NCBI GenBank assembly: GCA_903840165.1
Contig: CAIMEY010000108.1
Location: 40,640 to 104,639, forward strand
Origin: an uncultured Myxococcales bacterium
GTDB lineage: Bacteria; Myxococcota_A; UBA9042
Length of the DNA stretch: 64,000 nucleotides
Direction: 5' to 3'
How positions within the stretch are numbered: the first letter of the stretch is position 1; every line of letters begins with the position of its first letter. Made by a program: the position numbers and the translations under genes. Under the pieces are notes generated by a model. The model saw only the letters and a list, made by a program, of their open reading frames with translations. It was not told where the DNA came from and ran no database searches. Of the stretch, positions 47,668-55,619 are shown piece after piece.

Positions 47668-48444
47668 TCAATGTTTGAGGCACGGCGCGGGGTTGGTCCC
47701 ATAGCGGCGGTCAAAGGGCACGTAGATCATGCACGCGCCGCTGCTATGGCAGACGTCCTGGCAAAGCTTGTAGTTGTCTTTGTGCTGCCACTGCTCGGTA
47801 TGGCCGTCCACCGTTGAAATCAAGCGGTTGTAGGTCACGCCGGTGTAGCCTTCGTCGTTGGAGTGGGTGGAAGTCACGATGAAGTCGGGAATTCCTTTGG
47901 CCCACATGCCGCGTTTCTCTTGCTGGGCCAGCTTCTGGGCCTCCAAGAACTCGGTGGGCGAGGGACCACTGGTGATCGACATGGCGTGACCAAGGCCCTT
48001 GCGCAAATCGTCCACAGCTAAGTCGGGACAAAGCCAGAGCATTCGTCCATACCCGTCGCGTTTCTCGTCGCTGTAGCAGTGCCAGACGCCGCGGCGTGCA
48101 TTGAGCGTGGCCTGCTTGGCGACCACGTAGAGTTCATGGGCATCCCAAGCGCCCCAATGGTGCACGGGGCCAAAGCTTTCTAGCGTGTTGTAGCCGGCAA
48201 GCCGCGTCTTGGTGCCGTCAAAGCGGCCACCAAGCACGGTAAAGCTGTCGCCGTCATTGAAATAAACGGGGGCCGGCACGCCGTTGAGAAAGACGCGCGT
48301 CACGGGCTTGGCCCACGCAGCTTGGCCGTGCAGCATTGAGCCTGCAAGGACCAGGCAAGCCAACAGAAATTGCTTGAACAACAAGGGGAAAATCGGCCTG
48401 CGGCAACAAGGGGTCGCGTCGGCGCTGGCTGGTGCTTGCTTCAT
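47668..48444 (-). CDS. secreted staphylococcal-nuclease-like protein
   Basis: This encodes 258 residues from the ATG at 48444; the frame is open to 48489. The signal peptide runs to about residue 45 (ending GQAAWA). The SNase fold follows: YFNDGDSFTVLGG (61-73), TRLAGYNTLES (80-90) and KRDGYGRMLWL (128-138). These give the catalytic-type residues Asp64/Asp66, Arg81, Glu89 and Arg134. The final 90 residues are extra and hold four Cys. Family enzymes cut DNA and RNA and need calcium. Whether this one is lipid-anchored or free is unclear. It is the first gene of the minus-strand set that includes the calcium-repeat proteins and comEC. Confidence 0.88.
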   Translation of the reverse strand: MKQAPASADATPCCRRPIFPLLFKQFLLACLVLAGSMLHGQAAWAKPVTRVFLNGVPAPVYFNDGDSFTVLGGRFDGTKTRLAGYNTLESFGPVHHWGAWDAHELYVVAKQATLNARRGVWHCYSDEKRDGYGRMLWLCPDLAVDDLRKGLGHAMSITSGPSPTEFLEAQKLAQQEKRGMWAKGIPDFIVTSTHSNDEGYTGVTYNRLISTVDGHTEQWQHKDNYKLCQDVCHSSGACMIYVPFDRRYGTNPAPCLKH

Positions 48445-48489
48445 CGGCGTCTTGCACTCGCACGAAGGGGGCTCAGTCAAAAACCACAA

Positions 48490-48954
48490 CAGCCAAGTGC
48501 TGTTGCGTCAGCTGGCCAGAGAGAAGCGCAACGGAAAGGTTGGGCTCAACAGGTCCTGCTGAGGCAGGCTGTGCCGCTGAACTCATTGGACGCCCGTCCG
48601 CGGAAATTGGCGACATGGTTTGCTTTGAGCGCTGCGGGCGAAATAGCCCAAGCCCTGGGCCATGTCGAATGCGACAGACAGTCCATCCCTTGGAAAATCT
48701 AACTTTCTCGGATGCCTATCCCGTGTCCGCGCTGGGCGAGTCAGGACAGGTCCGGTTGCTGCAACCGCGGGGGAGCCACGCTCGAATCCGTCAGGCGTCA
48801 GGCAAATTCAGGAGAAACCCAGCGATAACTGCTGCTACTTTGGGCTCACGAGTCTTGGACGGCTCGCGCGATCAGGACGCTCCGTGCATCGCCACCACAA
48901 GCGCTGGTTGCCACGACGTCGCCATCCAACACGTCGGATTGAGGGGCGTATCGC
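48490..48954. other. 465-base gap between the nuclease and the ExbD operon
   Basis: No gene, repeat or strong hairpin was seen. The promoter of the nuclease gene should lie near 48450-48600 on the minus strand, but none could be picked out. Confidence 0.5.
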
Positions 48955-49605
48955 CTACTTGCCAGCCTCAGGCACGGCGCTTTGATCGTCGTCGCCCTTG
49001 GAGTTCACCATCACCGCGAAGTTTGGTTCGCGGAACTGATGGCGGCCGCAGGTGGCCATGACCATCTTGATGATCTTGAACGGCACGGTTCGGTCGGCCT
49101 GAATGATCGCTTTGCGGCTGTTCTTCTGCTTCTCGATGTTGGACTTCTGCTGTGAACCCCAAGCCGAGTTGCGCCAGCAATCCGTGTTCATCGCGGCCTT
49201 GTTGGTGTCCATGAAGCAGTCCAGGACCATGCCCAGGGGCTTGATGTCCCAGTCGGGGAACTTGACTTCGGTGACGTCGGCCAAGCTCATCAACCGCTGA
49301 TTTTCAAACAGCAAGTCGCCGGGGTTGTTGCCATCGGCACGGCTCAGGGCAATGAACGGCGCCCGCTGCAATTCCACGTGGGACGCAGACTTCGGCATCG
49401 CAACGTTGGGATTGACCGTCATCAATTCACCAGATGCGCTGAACTGCTGAATCAAGAACAGCACGAGCATGGTGAACAAGTCGATCATCGGCACCACGTT
49501 GAGCGTGGCGAAAATGCCCTTGCCTGAACCGTGCATGACCGCGTTGCGAATCGCCTTAAGAGCTACGCCGCTGCCTGCACGTGATCCGGGGTGGTGGATG
49601 GCCAT
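48955..49605 (-). CDS. TolR/ExbD-family proton-channel protein (second copy)
   Basis: This encodes 216 residues. One N-terminal membrane helix carries the family Asp (Asp42 in TLNVVPMIDLFTMLVLFLI), which takes part in proton flow with the TolQ subunit. A periplasmic domain follows and is longer than the 140 residues of ExbD, with extra Cys. It is the third gene of a tolQ-tolR-tolR set, 70 bases after the previous gene. In M. xanthus the set AglR-AglQ-AglS drives gliding in the same order, and this would be the AglS-type protein; other Tol/Exb systems cannot be ruled out. Confidence 0.85.
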   Translation of the reverse strand: MAIHHPGSRAGSGVALKAIRNAVMHGSGKGIFATLNVVPMIDLFTMLVLFLIQQFSASGELMTVNPNVAMPKSASHVELQRAPFIALSRADGNNPGDLLFENQRLMSLADVTEVKFPDWDIKPLGMVLDCFMDTNKAAMNTDCWRNSAWGSQQKSNIEKQKNSRKAIIQADRTVPFKIIKMVMATCGRHQFREPNFAVMVNSKGDDDQSAVPEAGK

Positions 49606-49675
49606 GATTTCCTCAGTTCGCGTGTTAAATCAATCGTTGGAATCGGAAAACATCGTCGGCAAATGCAGGGACCGC

Positions 49676-50299
49676 TTAGTCAAAGTTGCTGAAGCCGGCC
49701 GCGCGGAGCAAGTTGATGTCGCCGACGCTCGGGTTCTTCAAGCAGCTCTTGCGATCCTTGTCCTCGCAAGCAGCAAGGACAGTGTCCAGGCCGGCGATCA
49801 GGTGCAGATACTGAATGTTGTCGGTCGCGGAGACCATGATCTTGATCTTGTCGCCCATGCCGCCATCGCGCATGAGTTGCTCAAGGTACTCGCGCAACTT
49901 AGCACGATCATAGCGCTTGAAGGTGTCTTGGACGCCGTCGCAGGCCCCACTATCGGAGGCCTTACCGCGGCAAAGCTTGAAATCACCCAGGGTTGGGATG
50001 CGCTTGGGCGCCACCAGATCCGGCTTGGGCGTGGGCTGCATCTTGTCGGCGTCCTGGAGGTTGACCAGGTAACCGGTTGGCGTGATGGCCAAATTGATCT
50101 TGGGTTCGACCTTGGGCTGCTCTTTGGGCGGCGTCTTGGACGCCTTGGGCAGGGCCTGATCGACGTCGATACGTGACATGGACGACCACACCGCTGAAAT
50201 CAGCAGGAAGCAAATCGTGCACGCGAGGAGGTCAATGAACGGAACCACGTTGAGGGTTGCGTCCGCTACGCCGCCTTTTCCTGATGATGCACCACCCAT
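49676..50299 (-). CDS. TolR/ExbD-family proton-channel protein (first copy)
   Basis: This encodes 207 residues. The same fold as its neighbour, with the channel Asp23 in TLNVVPFIDLLACTICFLL, then a Lys/Pro linker (PKASKTPPKEQPKVEPK) and a periplasmic domain with several Cys. By position it would be the AglQ-type protein. It is separated from the TolQ gene by 600 bases that contain the TACGTA array, so it may have its own promoter. Confidence 0.85.
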   Translation of the reverse strand: MGGASSGKGGVADATLNVVPFIDLLACTICFLLISAVWSSMSRIDVDQALPKASKTPPKEQPKVEPKINLAITPTGYLVNLQDADKMQPTPKPDLVAPKRIPTLGDFKLCRGKASDSGACDGVQDTFKRYDRAKLREYLEQLMRDGGMGDKIKIMVSATDNIQYLHLIAGLDTVLAACEDKDRKSCLKNPSVGDINLLRAAGFSNFD

Positions 50300-50897
50300 G
50301 GACTTCTCCTTAGCAACTGATTCCGCGTTCGAAGTGGACGAGAGCGCTGTCTCGATCGACGCAGCGCCTCAAAGCGGCGCGCAGGGCACAAAACTCATTG
50401 ACACAGCAGGACATTCTTTGATGCAGCAGGTCTCTCTTTGCCATCGCAAAGTAAGCGCAACTACGTACATCATCAGCACAACTACGTACATCGTCAGCAC
50501 AACTACGTACATCTTGCTGCGTACACCTTGCTGGAACGGACACCCATCCTGCTCGCGCATTGCGACCTGAGGTCCTGGCGCGGGCATCACGCATAGCGGG
50601 TCTGCCTGGGACCGCTTCGCGTGTCGTGGTCAACGCAACGAAACCACTGGTGGCACCGCGCTAAGCGGTGTTCGGTCGCGACGTGCGTAAACCGTCTCCA
50701 TCACTGAACAACCTCGCCGAATTGCTCTGCGACCGCCGGCCGGAGCCGACTGCAGCTACCCATGCTCAAGGCAGGGCAACCAGTCGGCTCCAACCGGGGC
50801 CAAACAAGCAGAGAGGATGTCAGAACCAGCAGTTGGCTCGCACCGGGCGTACCGGGCTGAGGGTCACTGCTGCAGGCACTCGTACCGACCGTCACCC
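50300..50897. other. 600-base gap inside the TolQ-TolR-TolR cluster
   Basis: No gene was seen. It holds the three TACGTA-centred repeats (50458-50513). Operons of this family are usually tight, so the long spacer suggests a separate promoter or regulatory region for the ExbD genes. Confidence 0.6.
50458..50513. repeat. three direct repeats centred on TACGTA, 21-bp spacing
   Basis: The core CAACTACGTACATC occurs three times at 21-base steps, the first two with flanking TCAGCA also kept. The TACGTA palindromes are at 50462-50467, 50483-50488 and 50504-50509. Two helical turns between centres would put three dimeric binding sites on one face of the DNA. They lie 163-210 bases before the first ExbD start. 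A regulator is inferred; none is identified. Confidence 0.9.
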
Positions 50898-51560
50898 TTA
50901 GGCAGCGGCGTCTTCCTTGATGTCGCCCATCTTGTTGCGATTGGCGACGATCAGGTTGAGGACGCGCACGGTGCCTTCGTCGATGTCGGCCTTGATTTCC
51001 TTGGCCTTAGACGTCAGGACTGCGAAGGACAGAACGCCGACGATACCGGTCAAGAGACCGAACGCCGTGCAGTTCATGGCTTCCGCAATACCGGCCGACA
51101 ACATCGTCGAACGCTGCGAAGGATCGACACCGGGCTTGCCGATGGCGGCAAACGTACGGATCAGACCCGAAATCGTGCCGAGCAAACCGGCCAAGGTGGC
51201 GGTGTTGCCGAGCAAGTTCAGGTAGTCGATGCGCTTCTCGATCTGCGGGATTTCGCGCAGGTAAGCTTCATCCATAGCCGCTTGGACTTCTTCGTCCGAG
51301 CGCTTCACCTTGAGGACGCCAGCGTGCACGATGCGCGCGAGCGGGTACTGGTAGGTCGAGCAGACCTTAAGCACGCGGTTCAGATCGCCCTTGAGGATTG
51401 GAACCTGCAAAAGCTTAATGAACTCTTCCTTCTTCACCGACGAACGCACATACAAGATGAAAATGCGTTCGAACATGATGGCAAGAATGAAGACCAGGTG
51501 ACCGAGGATGGGCCACATGCCCCAGCCGCCTTCTTGGAAGATTTCTGCAATGGCATTCAT
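50898..51560 (-). CDS. TolQ/ExbB/MotA-family proton-channel protein
   Basis: This encodes 220 residues. A first helix (ILGHLVFILAIMFERIFIL) is followed by a cytoplasmic part and two more helices (YLNLLGNTATLAGLLGTISGLIRTF; AEAMNCTAFGLLTGIVGVLSFAVL) in the classic TolQ order. It forms the stator channel with the two ExbD proteins. No TonB, TolA, TolB or Pal gene is next to it. It matches AglR in type and order. GGAG ten bases before the ATG. Confidence 0.92.
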   Translation of the reverse strand: MNAIAEIFQEGGWGMWPILGHLVFILAIMFERIFILYVRSSVKKEEFIKLLQVPILKGDLNRVLKVCSTYQYPLARIVHAGVLKVKRSDEEVQAAMDEAYLREIPQIEKRIDYLNLLGNTATLAGLLGTISGLIRTFAAIGKPGVDPSQRSTMLSAGIAEAMNCTAFGLLTGIVGVLSFAVLTSKAKEIKADIDEGTVRVLNLIVANRNKMGDIKEDAAA

Positions 51561-52292
51561 TGTTTGTCTGCTCCCTCTCTGCTGCTTGTTCGCTAGCTAG
51601 TTAGCGGTGGGTCGGCACGCTGTATTGGCGCGGTCTGTTCGCACTTCAGGCCCCAAAAGGCCTTTATGCTGCAGGCTTTGCTTCAATGGGCGTCAACGCC
51701 CCGCTTTCCCTACCGGCGCTGCCGAAAGCTGGGCTTTCGACCGCTTATATCCGCCCCGCACGCCGGAACCAACCGGCGCGAGGGTGGAAGCATCACGCAA
51801 ACGTTGCCGCAGCGCAATGCCCCCCAGCACGGCCAACAGGCACGGTATGGCGCCTGATGACCGTTCGCCCCATGCACAAGGTCACCGCCCTGAAGGCCTA
51901 GACCGCGGAGGTCAAGGGCTCAGAACCGCGTCCGGATGGACAGGTCGAACGGCGAGGTATTTAGCATCGGGCCTTTGAGAGGGTCAAGTAGCTGCCCATG
52001 GCAAAAGCCCTGATCTTGACAAATCTTCGCAATCACAAGCCGTTTCAGTTGGTTTCGCGTTCACTGCCGTGGCCGATCGTCGGCGACCAGGAGCCGGGCC
52101 CTGGGTCGCGCAGACAGCCATGCCTGCAGGGACTCAGGGGCTGCGCCAAGGATCATGCAGAGAAGTACCTGTAGTCATAGGGTGTTCGCGCGGCAGGGGC
52201 GGGAGGCCCAGGGGCAGCGAAGTCTTGGGCGGCGTTGACGATCTGCAGCCACTGGTGTACTGGGCCGGAGCCAAAAAGGCGCCGGAGGACCT
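51561..52292. other. 730-base divergent intergenic region
   Basis: Lies between the TolQ gene (minus) and the TPR gene (plus). No gene, repeat or stable hairpin was recognised. An isolated TTGACA (52016-52021) has no good -10 partner. Confidence 0.5.
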
Positions 52293-52982
52293 ATGCGACG
52301 CAGCGATATGGAAGAAATCGAGTACCTACTGGAAGAAGACCCCAACGAAGCTGCGGCTTTGTGTGAGCGAATCGTCGAGGATATGCCCGATGATGCCGAC
52401 GCCTGGGCCTGGCTTTCCGAGGCGCAGTTGGCCACCGGAGCCTACGAAGACGCTTTGAAATCATTGGGCGAATGCGCCCTGCGCGATCCCGATTGGATCG
52501 AGGCCTATACGCGTCGCGCTGAACTGATGGCCGATCTGGGGCGCTTTGACGCGGCCGAGGTGGAGCTGGAGGTCGCACGGGCCTTGGACAGCGAAGATCC
52601 GCGGCTAACCTGGGCGCAGGCGATCGCGCTCGAGCTGGCGGGGCGCTTTGAGAAAGCCGATGAACTCTATGGAAGGGCTGGGGAAATGGACCCTACCTAC
52701 ATGCCGCCGCCGCGCTTTGATCGCACCCGGGCCAAGCAGGCGATCAACCGTGTGCTCAAGGATGCAGGCAAAGATGGGCTCAAGCTCAACGCGCAGTTTG
52801 AGGAGATTCCGAACAAGGGAACGGCCAAGAAGTTGTTGAGTCGCGGCCTGGAGTTGCGTGATTCCACCACAGTGATCGTGTACCTGCGCAACTTGGAACG
52901 ACAACTCGACGCCGAAGCTGAGTTGACGGACCTTGAGGGGCTGTTTGAAGAACGATTGGCCGCGTTGGTGGAAGCGAACTGA
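52293..52982 (+). CDS. cytoplasmic TPR protein
   Basis: This encodes 229 residues; GGAGG four bases before the ATG supports the start. No signal peptide. It is acidic and helical: DEDPNEAAALCERIVEDMPDDADAWAWLSEAQLATGAYEDALKSL-type pairs give about three TPRs (residues 8-115), then a charged helical tail with KNKGTAKKLLSRGLEL-like basic stretch. No catalytic motif. Partner unknown; the gene stands alone before a strong hairpin. Confidence 0.85.
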   Translation: MRRSDMEEIEYLLEEDPNEAAALCERIVEDMPDDADAWAWLSEAQLATGAYEDALKSLGECALRDPDWIEAYTRRAELMADLGRFDAAEVELEVARALDSEDPRLTWAQAIALELAGRFEKADELYGRAGEMDPTYMPPPRFDRTRAKQAINRVLKDAGKDGLKLNAQFEEIPNKGTAKKLLSRGLELRDSTTVIVYLRNLERQLDAEAELTDLEGLFEERLAALVEAN

Positions 52983-52998
52983 GACCTTTAGTGGCTAG

Positions 52999-53042
52999 GC
53001 TATCGCACAATCCATTGAAAATAGAATGGGTTGTGTGATAGC
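52999..53042. terminator. very long hairpin between convergent genes
   Basis: 53000-53016 pairs with 53025-53041 over 17 bp without mismatch (two G-T pairs), around the loop GAAAATAG, and G52999-C53042 extends it to 18. It sits in the 63-base gap between the ends of the TPR gene and the thiolase gene, so it can serve both strands as a terminator or as a 3' protection stem. There is no T-run. Confidence 0.7.
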
Positions 53043-53045
53043 GGC

Positions 53046-54251
53046 CTAAACTCGCTCAAAAGCTGCGGCCACGCCTTGGCCCACGCCGACGCACAGGGTG
53101 GCTAGGCCCCTGTTCACTTGGTTGCGGCGCATGTCATGCAAAAGCGTAGCAACGATGCGGGCGCCACTGCTGCCAAGGGGGTGGCCCAGGGCGATGCCGC
53201 CGCCGTTGACGTTGACCAATGCGGCGTCGAAGGGCCAGCGCTGCAGGACGGCAAGGGCTTGAGCGGCAAAGGCTTCATTGAGCTCGACCCGGCCGATTTG
53301 TGACCAATCCCAGCCGATGTGCGCCAACAGCTTTGCGACTGCGGGTACCGGGCCAATGCCCATGGTGCGCGGGTCGACGCCGGCCTGGGCACTGCCGATC
53401 CAGCGGGCCAAGGGCTGCCAGCCGTGCTGCTGTAATGCCGCTTGAGAACACAACAAAACGCCAGCGGCACCGTCGTTGAGGGTCGAACTGTTGCCAGCCG
53501 TAACGCTGCCGTCCTTGCGAAAGGCGGGGCGCAGACGGGCCAAGGAGGCTTCCGTGGAGTCACTGCGTGGGCCTTCATCGGTGTCGACAAGGACCGTGGT
53601 TTTGCCCGAAGGCGCTGAAACCGCGATCAATTCAGCGGAGAAGTGACCATTTGCCTGCGCCGCGATCGCGCGCTGGTGACTGCGGGCTGCAAAGGCGTCC
53701 TGATCGGCGCGGGAAATGGCAAAGCGTTCTGCGAGGTTTTCGGCTGTTTCACCCATAGATTCAAGGGGAAAGCGCGCTTCCAACTTGGGATTGGGATAGC
53801 GCCAGCCCAGGGCTGTGTCGTACATCGTGTTGTTGCCACGCGGCGGTTCGGTATGGGGCTTGGGCACGCTCCACGGTGCGCGCGACATGGATTCAACGCC
53901 GCCCGCGAGGACGACATCGGCCTGTCCCAGCGCGATCATGCGCGCCGCGGAATTGATCGCGTCAAGGCCTGAGGCGCACAGGCGGTTGATGGTGTGCGCG
54001 GCGACGCTGTCGGGCAGGCCCGCGATCAGAGCGGCCATGCGGGCGACGTTGCGGTTGTCCTCGCCGGCTTGGTTGGCGCAGCCGAGAATCACTTCATCAA
54101 TGCTGACTTGGCCCAAGTTCTGCCGCGTAACCAGGGCGCGCAAGACCTCAGCGGCGAGGTCGTCTGGGCGCACCGTGGCCAGCTTGCCGCCGTATTTGCC
54201 GATTGGCGTTCGGCAGGCGTCGACCACAAAGACGGGGGAGGGGGTGAACAT
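53046..54251 (-). CDS. thiolase (acetyl-CoA acyltransferase, PcaF/FadA-like)
   Basis: This encodes 401 residues from the ATG at 54251, preceded by AGGAG; the frame runs to 54455 without a better start. The catalytic set is complete: Cys92 in NRLCASG, His357 in GIALGHPLGSSGAR and Cys387 in LCVGVGQG. The sequence pattern CANQAGEDNRNVARMAALIAGLP is closest to beta-ketoadipyl-CoA / acetyl-CoA thiolases of aromatic and fatty-acid breakdown. Direction (synthesis or cleavage) and chain length cannot be told. No fadB or pca genes adjoin. Confidence 0.94.
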   Translation of the reverse strand: MFTPSPVFVVDACRTPIGKYGGKLATVRPDDLAAEVLRALVTRQNLGQVSIDEVILGCANQAGEDNRNVARMAALIAGLPDSVAAHTINRLCASGLDAINSAARMIALGQADVVLAGGVESMSRAPWSVPKPHTEPPRGNNTMYDTALGWRYPNPKLEARFPLESMGETAENLAERFAISRADQDAFAARSHQRAIAAQANGHFSAELIAVSAPSGKTTVLVDTDEGPRSDSTEASLARLRPAFRKDGSVTAGNSSTLNDGAAGVLLCSQAALQQHGWQPLARWIGSAQAGVDPRTMGIGPVPAVAKLLAHIGWDWSQIGRVELNEAFAAQALAVLQRWPFDAALVNVNGGGIALGHPLGSSGARIVATLLHDMRRNQVNRGLATLCVGVGQGVAAAFERV

Positions 54252-54488
54252 GGGGAAACTCCTTTGTTTTATGAAACAACCGGTTTGGCCGACACATATA
54301 TCCGTGCAAGCGCGATGGGCCCGCGGGCGCCGTCCTGCGCCTCCGAGGTCTGACCCTGCACGCGGCGGCTGCGCCAAATCTGCGGGAGGCCAGGGCCGTT
54401 CATGCCGCCCAAACGCGTTTGGTTCAAGCTGGTCGCAGCCAAGGACAGTCGTCACTGATTTCCAGCGCTGTCGGTCGCGCGGTTGCGC

Positions 54489-55616
54489 CTAGGCCAGGCT
54501 CAGCAGCCAATCCGACGCACTATGCCGCTGCGAGGCCAACGCCCGCACAAAGGCAATGGCGCTCAGAGGCAGCGTCGCATCGCGCAGGGCTCGGGCCGTG
54601 GCGGTGGCTTGGACGGCCTGTTGACGGCGGCCCATGGTCGCTAGCATCCATGCAGAAACATCAAGACGTTCAGCGAGTTGAAGGCGCTCCTCCTGGGCAA
54701 GCCAGCCATCGACGCCCAGGGACCAGCGTTCATCGGCCAGAGCCTGACGAGCGTCCGGCTCCGCGGCCTTGACCGCATCGGCATGGGCTGCCAGGGCCGT
54801 GACTAAGCTTGATCGCGCGTTGAGCCAAGTGGAAAACGCTGCATCTGCGGCTAGTTGGCTTGCAGCAGCCACGTGATCTTGCAGCCGGGCTTCGTCTTCG
54901 GGGTCTAGGTCGACCGCGACGTCCTGGGCGAGGACGGGTTCTGCCAGGGCCACGGCGCGGCGGACATCGGCTTGATCGCCTTCGAACGAGCCGCCTTTGC
55001 TGTCCAAGAGGTCTAGGCCCCAGCGAATGCGGCCGGCGGCAAAGGCCTGAGGCACCGGCACCGTGAATCCGGGAACCTGCGTGCTCAGTCGATCAATCAT
55101 TTCACGCTGTTGTGTGCGCGACGTCGGGCAGATCGACAGGCCTGAGAGCAGGCCGCTGCGATCAGACACGATCGCCAGGACGCTGGATTGTCCTTCGGCC
55201 GCTGTCCAACCACCGAGAATGACGACCTGATTGCCAGCGCTGTCATAGGACGACGCAAAGCTTGGCAGCGGGTCGGGCACGACGGCGAAGCTGACGGGGC
55301 GCGCGCCCGACTTGGCATCGGGGACTTCAAGCCCACGCTGCTTGGCGCGGAACAGTAGCTTTTTCGCGTGCTTGGCCGTCGCCTTGTGCGCCGCGTGCTG
55401 GGACAGGGCCGCAACGAGGTCGAGGCGACCCGACGACTCGGCCAGCAGCAGAAGGGCCAGTTCCACGTCTGGTCCCACCCCCTGCTTGAAGGCGGCTGGG
55501 GCCAACGACACCTGCAAAAGTGCAAGCGATCGAGCGACTTCCTGGGCTCGCTGGGCCGGCGCTTGGCCGGACTTCAGCCATTGCAGGGCCTGCTGAGTGG
55601 CGGGTGAATCGGGCAT
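54489..55616 (-). CDS. conserved hypothetical protein downstream of gltX
   Basis: This encodes 375 residues; no signal peptide or membrane helix. A helical N-terminus (residues 1-110, with AKHAKKLLFRAKQRG) precedes a beta-type region (PVSFAVVPDPLPSFASSYDSAGNQVVILGG, SSVLAIVSDRSGLLSGLSICP) and a long Ala-rich helical C-terminus. Family not recognised. It starts three bases after the gltX stop, so it is cotranscribed with gltX and may act in translation; that is a guess from context. Confidence 0.75.
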   Translation of the reverse strand: MPDSPATQQALQWLKSGQAPAQRAQEVARSLALLQVSLAPAAFKQGVGPDVELALLLLAESSGRLDLVAALSQHAAHKATAKHAKKLLFRAKQRGLEVPDAKSGARPVSFAVVPDPLPSFASSYDSAGNQVVILGGWTAAEGQSSVLAIVSDRSGLLSGLSICPTSRTQQREMIDRLSTQVPGFTVPVPQAFAAGRIRWGLDLLDSKGGSFEGDQADVRRAVALAEPVLAQDVAVDLDPEDEARLQDHVAAASQLAADAAFSTWLNARSSLVTALAAHADAVKAAEPDARQALADERWSLGVDGWLAQEERLQLAERLDVSAWMLATMGRRQQAVQATATARALRDATLPLSAIAFVRALASQRHSASDWLLSLA

Positions 55617-55619
55617 GGG

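Noticed and set aside
51607..51978. 123-codon plus-strand frame in the gap before the TPR gene
   Set aside because: Composition like out-of-frame GC-rich DNA, and no ribosome site or motif.
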